Source of the DNA: an uncultured Alphaproteobacteria bacterium
GTDB taxonomy: Bacteria; Pseudomonadota; Alphaproteobacteria; Rhodobacterales; Rhodobacteraceae
DNA length: 45,536 bases
Assembly: GCA_902567635.1 (NCBI GenBank)
Contig: CACFNV010000007.1
Location: forward strand, 1-45,536
Reading direction: 5' to 3'
Shown piece after piece: positions 44,758 through 45,536 of this stretch (the stretch's first letter is position 1; every line of letters begins with the position of its first letter). Below the pieces are notes generated by a model. That model saw only the letters and a program-made list of their open reading frames with translations, did no database searches and was not told the origin of the DNA. Position numbers and translations under genes: made by a program.

Positions 44758-45399
44758 TTATTTAAAAATTTCGGCGTATTTTTTTTCAAATAGTTCATCT
44801 ATTTCTTTTGAACAGACTTTTCCAATAATTTTTTGAATGGAGGTTACCCCCTTGTCACGGACACCACAAGGTACAATATTCTCGAAATGTTTTAAATTAG
44901 GATTTAAATTTAAAGATAGACCATGATAGGTAACCCATTTTCTTATCCTTAAACCTATTGACGCTATCTTATGATGGAAAGAACCATCTTTATTTTTTTT
45001 TGTTTTATCTTCTACCCAGACACCAACTAAACCCCTTATCCTAAAACCCTTTATCCCAATTTCTTTCAACACTGCGATTATCCATTCTTCAACTAACCAT
45101 ACAAATCTTCTTACATCTCTTTCTTTATCTCTTAAATCAATTAACAAATAAATAATCCTCTGCCCAGGCCCATGGTAAGTTATTTGACCGCCTCTTTTTG
45201 TCACATGAGTAGGGATTTTGCTTGGCATTAAAATATCAAGTTTATTTGAGGAGGTCCCGAGGGTGTAAATATCATTATGTTCTAACACCCATATGAGCTC
45301 GGATTTTTCATTCGATATTATTTGGTTTACACGCTTGACCATAAATTCTTCGGCAACTACATAATCTACCAAATTTTCTGAAAATTTCCATTCTATCAT
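44758..45399 (-). CDS. lipB: Octanoyl-[acyl-carrier-protein]:protein octanoyltransferase
   Basis: Moves octanoate from ACP to lipoyl domains. The 213 residues have RGGQITYHGPGQ (69-80), HKIASIGLRI with the catalytic K144, and NIVPCGVRDKGVTS with the nucleophile C178. The start ATG at 45397-45399 (minus strand) directly precedes the conserved EWKFSENLVDY. The partner lipA is not in the window. It is 125 bp upstream of ctaD, so it may be in a separate unit. Confidence 0.95.
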   Translation of the reverse strand: MIEWKFSENLVDYVVAEEFMVKRVNQIISNEKSELIWVLEHNDIYTLGTSSNKLDILMPSKIPTHVTKRGGQITYHGPGQRIIYLLIDLRDKERDVRRFVWLVEEWIIAVLKEIGIKGFRIRGLVGVWVEDKTKKNKDGSFHHKIASIGLRIRKWVTYHGLSLNLNPNLKHFENIVPCGVRDKGVTSIQKIIGKVCSKEIDELFEKKYAEIFK

Positions 45400-45482
45400 T
45401 AAGGTAATTCGACATATATAATCTGTTGCGTTAAGAATATTTTTATCATAATTATATAGAGATTAGCAACTCTCTTTAAAGT

Positions 45483-45536
45483 GCGGCTGTGGCGGAATCG
45501 GTAGACGCGCAGCGTTGAGGTCGCTGTGGGGTAAAA
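45483..45536 (+). tRNA. tRNA-Leu, anticodon GAG (partial, cut by window end)
   Basis: GCGGCTG (acceptor), the D arm and the anticodon stem CAGCG/CGCTG with loop TTGAGGT are visible, giving GAG. The window ends in the variable arm. In the 83-bp gap upstream TTGCGT (45426-45431) and CATAAT (45447-45452) could be a promoter, though 15 bp apart. Confidence 0.9.

Overview
The window is AT-rich, gene-dense bacterial DNA that reads as an uncharacterised alphaproteobacterium, probably marine. The pointers are a red-type RuBisCO/CbbX pair, a class II DAHP synthase, a B12-dependent ribonucleotide reductase, a twin cold-shock-domain protein, Bpt, a TakP-like TRAP transporter, an NDUFAF6-like protein, a DUF2244 gene beside ctaD, and an acetolactate synthase with a GEAS motif that I recall from Rhodobacterales relatives. 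No phage, IS element, CRISPR array or rRNA is visible. Genes lie in tight operons with many 1-11 bp overlaps, and no gap between genes exceeds 300 bp.

Layout. 1-1056: end of cbbS and complete cbbX (Calvin cycle). 1067-1795 (-): mlaA. 1925-7025 (+): cysS, cimA, NDUFAF6-like, alkA-type glycosylase, esterase. 7120-8776: HNH protein (+) convergent with dsbB and a DedA-like gene (-). 8854: tRNA-Leu(CAA). 9017-15581 (+): a complete protocatechuate 4,5-cleavage pathway behind a DUF1932 dehydrogenase. 15760: SCP-x type thiolase, apparently with its own promoter. 16972-18828 (-): htpG. 19005-23209 (+): class II aroG, serB, gmk, gamma-carbonic anhydrase-like, plsC. 23204-27091 (-): fabI, gpt, mazG, fur-like, eno. 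27195-28380 (+): pdxH and the cold-shock gene. 28463: tRNA-Pro(UGG). 28825-32427 (+): nrdJ. 32441-34792 (-): ilvB-ilvH. 35066-39889 (+): TRAP transporter dctPQM. 39893-45399 (-): lipB, ctaD, DUF2244, P-loop protein, metA, bpt. 45483: a tRNA-Leu(GAG) cut by the window end.

How it fits together. The aromatic cluster should take protocatechuate through CHMS (LigAB), 2-pyrone-4,6-dicarboxylate (LigC), oxalomesaconate (LigI), its tautomer (GalD/LigU-like) and CHA (GalB) to pyruvate plus oxaloacetate (LigK). It is a mosaic of lig and gal names and has no local regulator or transporter. Together with RuBisCO it suggests a mixotroph able to fix CO2 and use aromatic acids. The TRAP system most resembles the 2-oxo-acid-binding TakP type and is divergent from acetolactate synthase, which consumes 2-oxo acids.

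The most unusual protein is the TRAP large permease, with about 338 extra hydrophilic, coiled-coil-rich residues after its last membrane helix. No clearly new defence or mobile system was found. The best leads are the DctM tail, the DUF1932 dehydrogenase in the lig operon, the P-loop protein between ctaD and metA, and a perfect 14-bp AT-rich inverted repeat before nrdJ.
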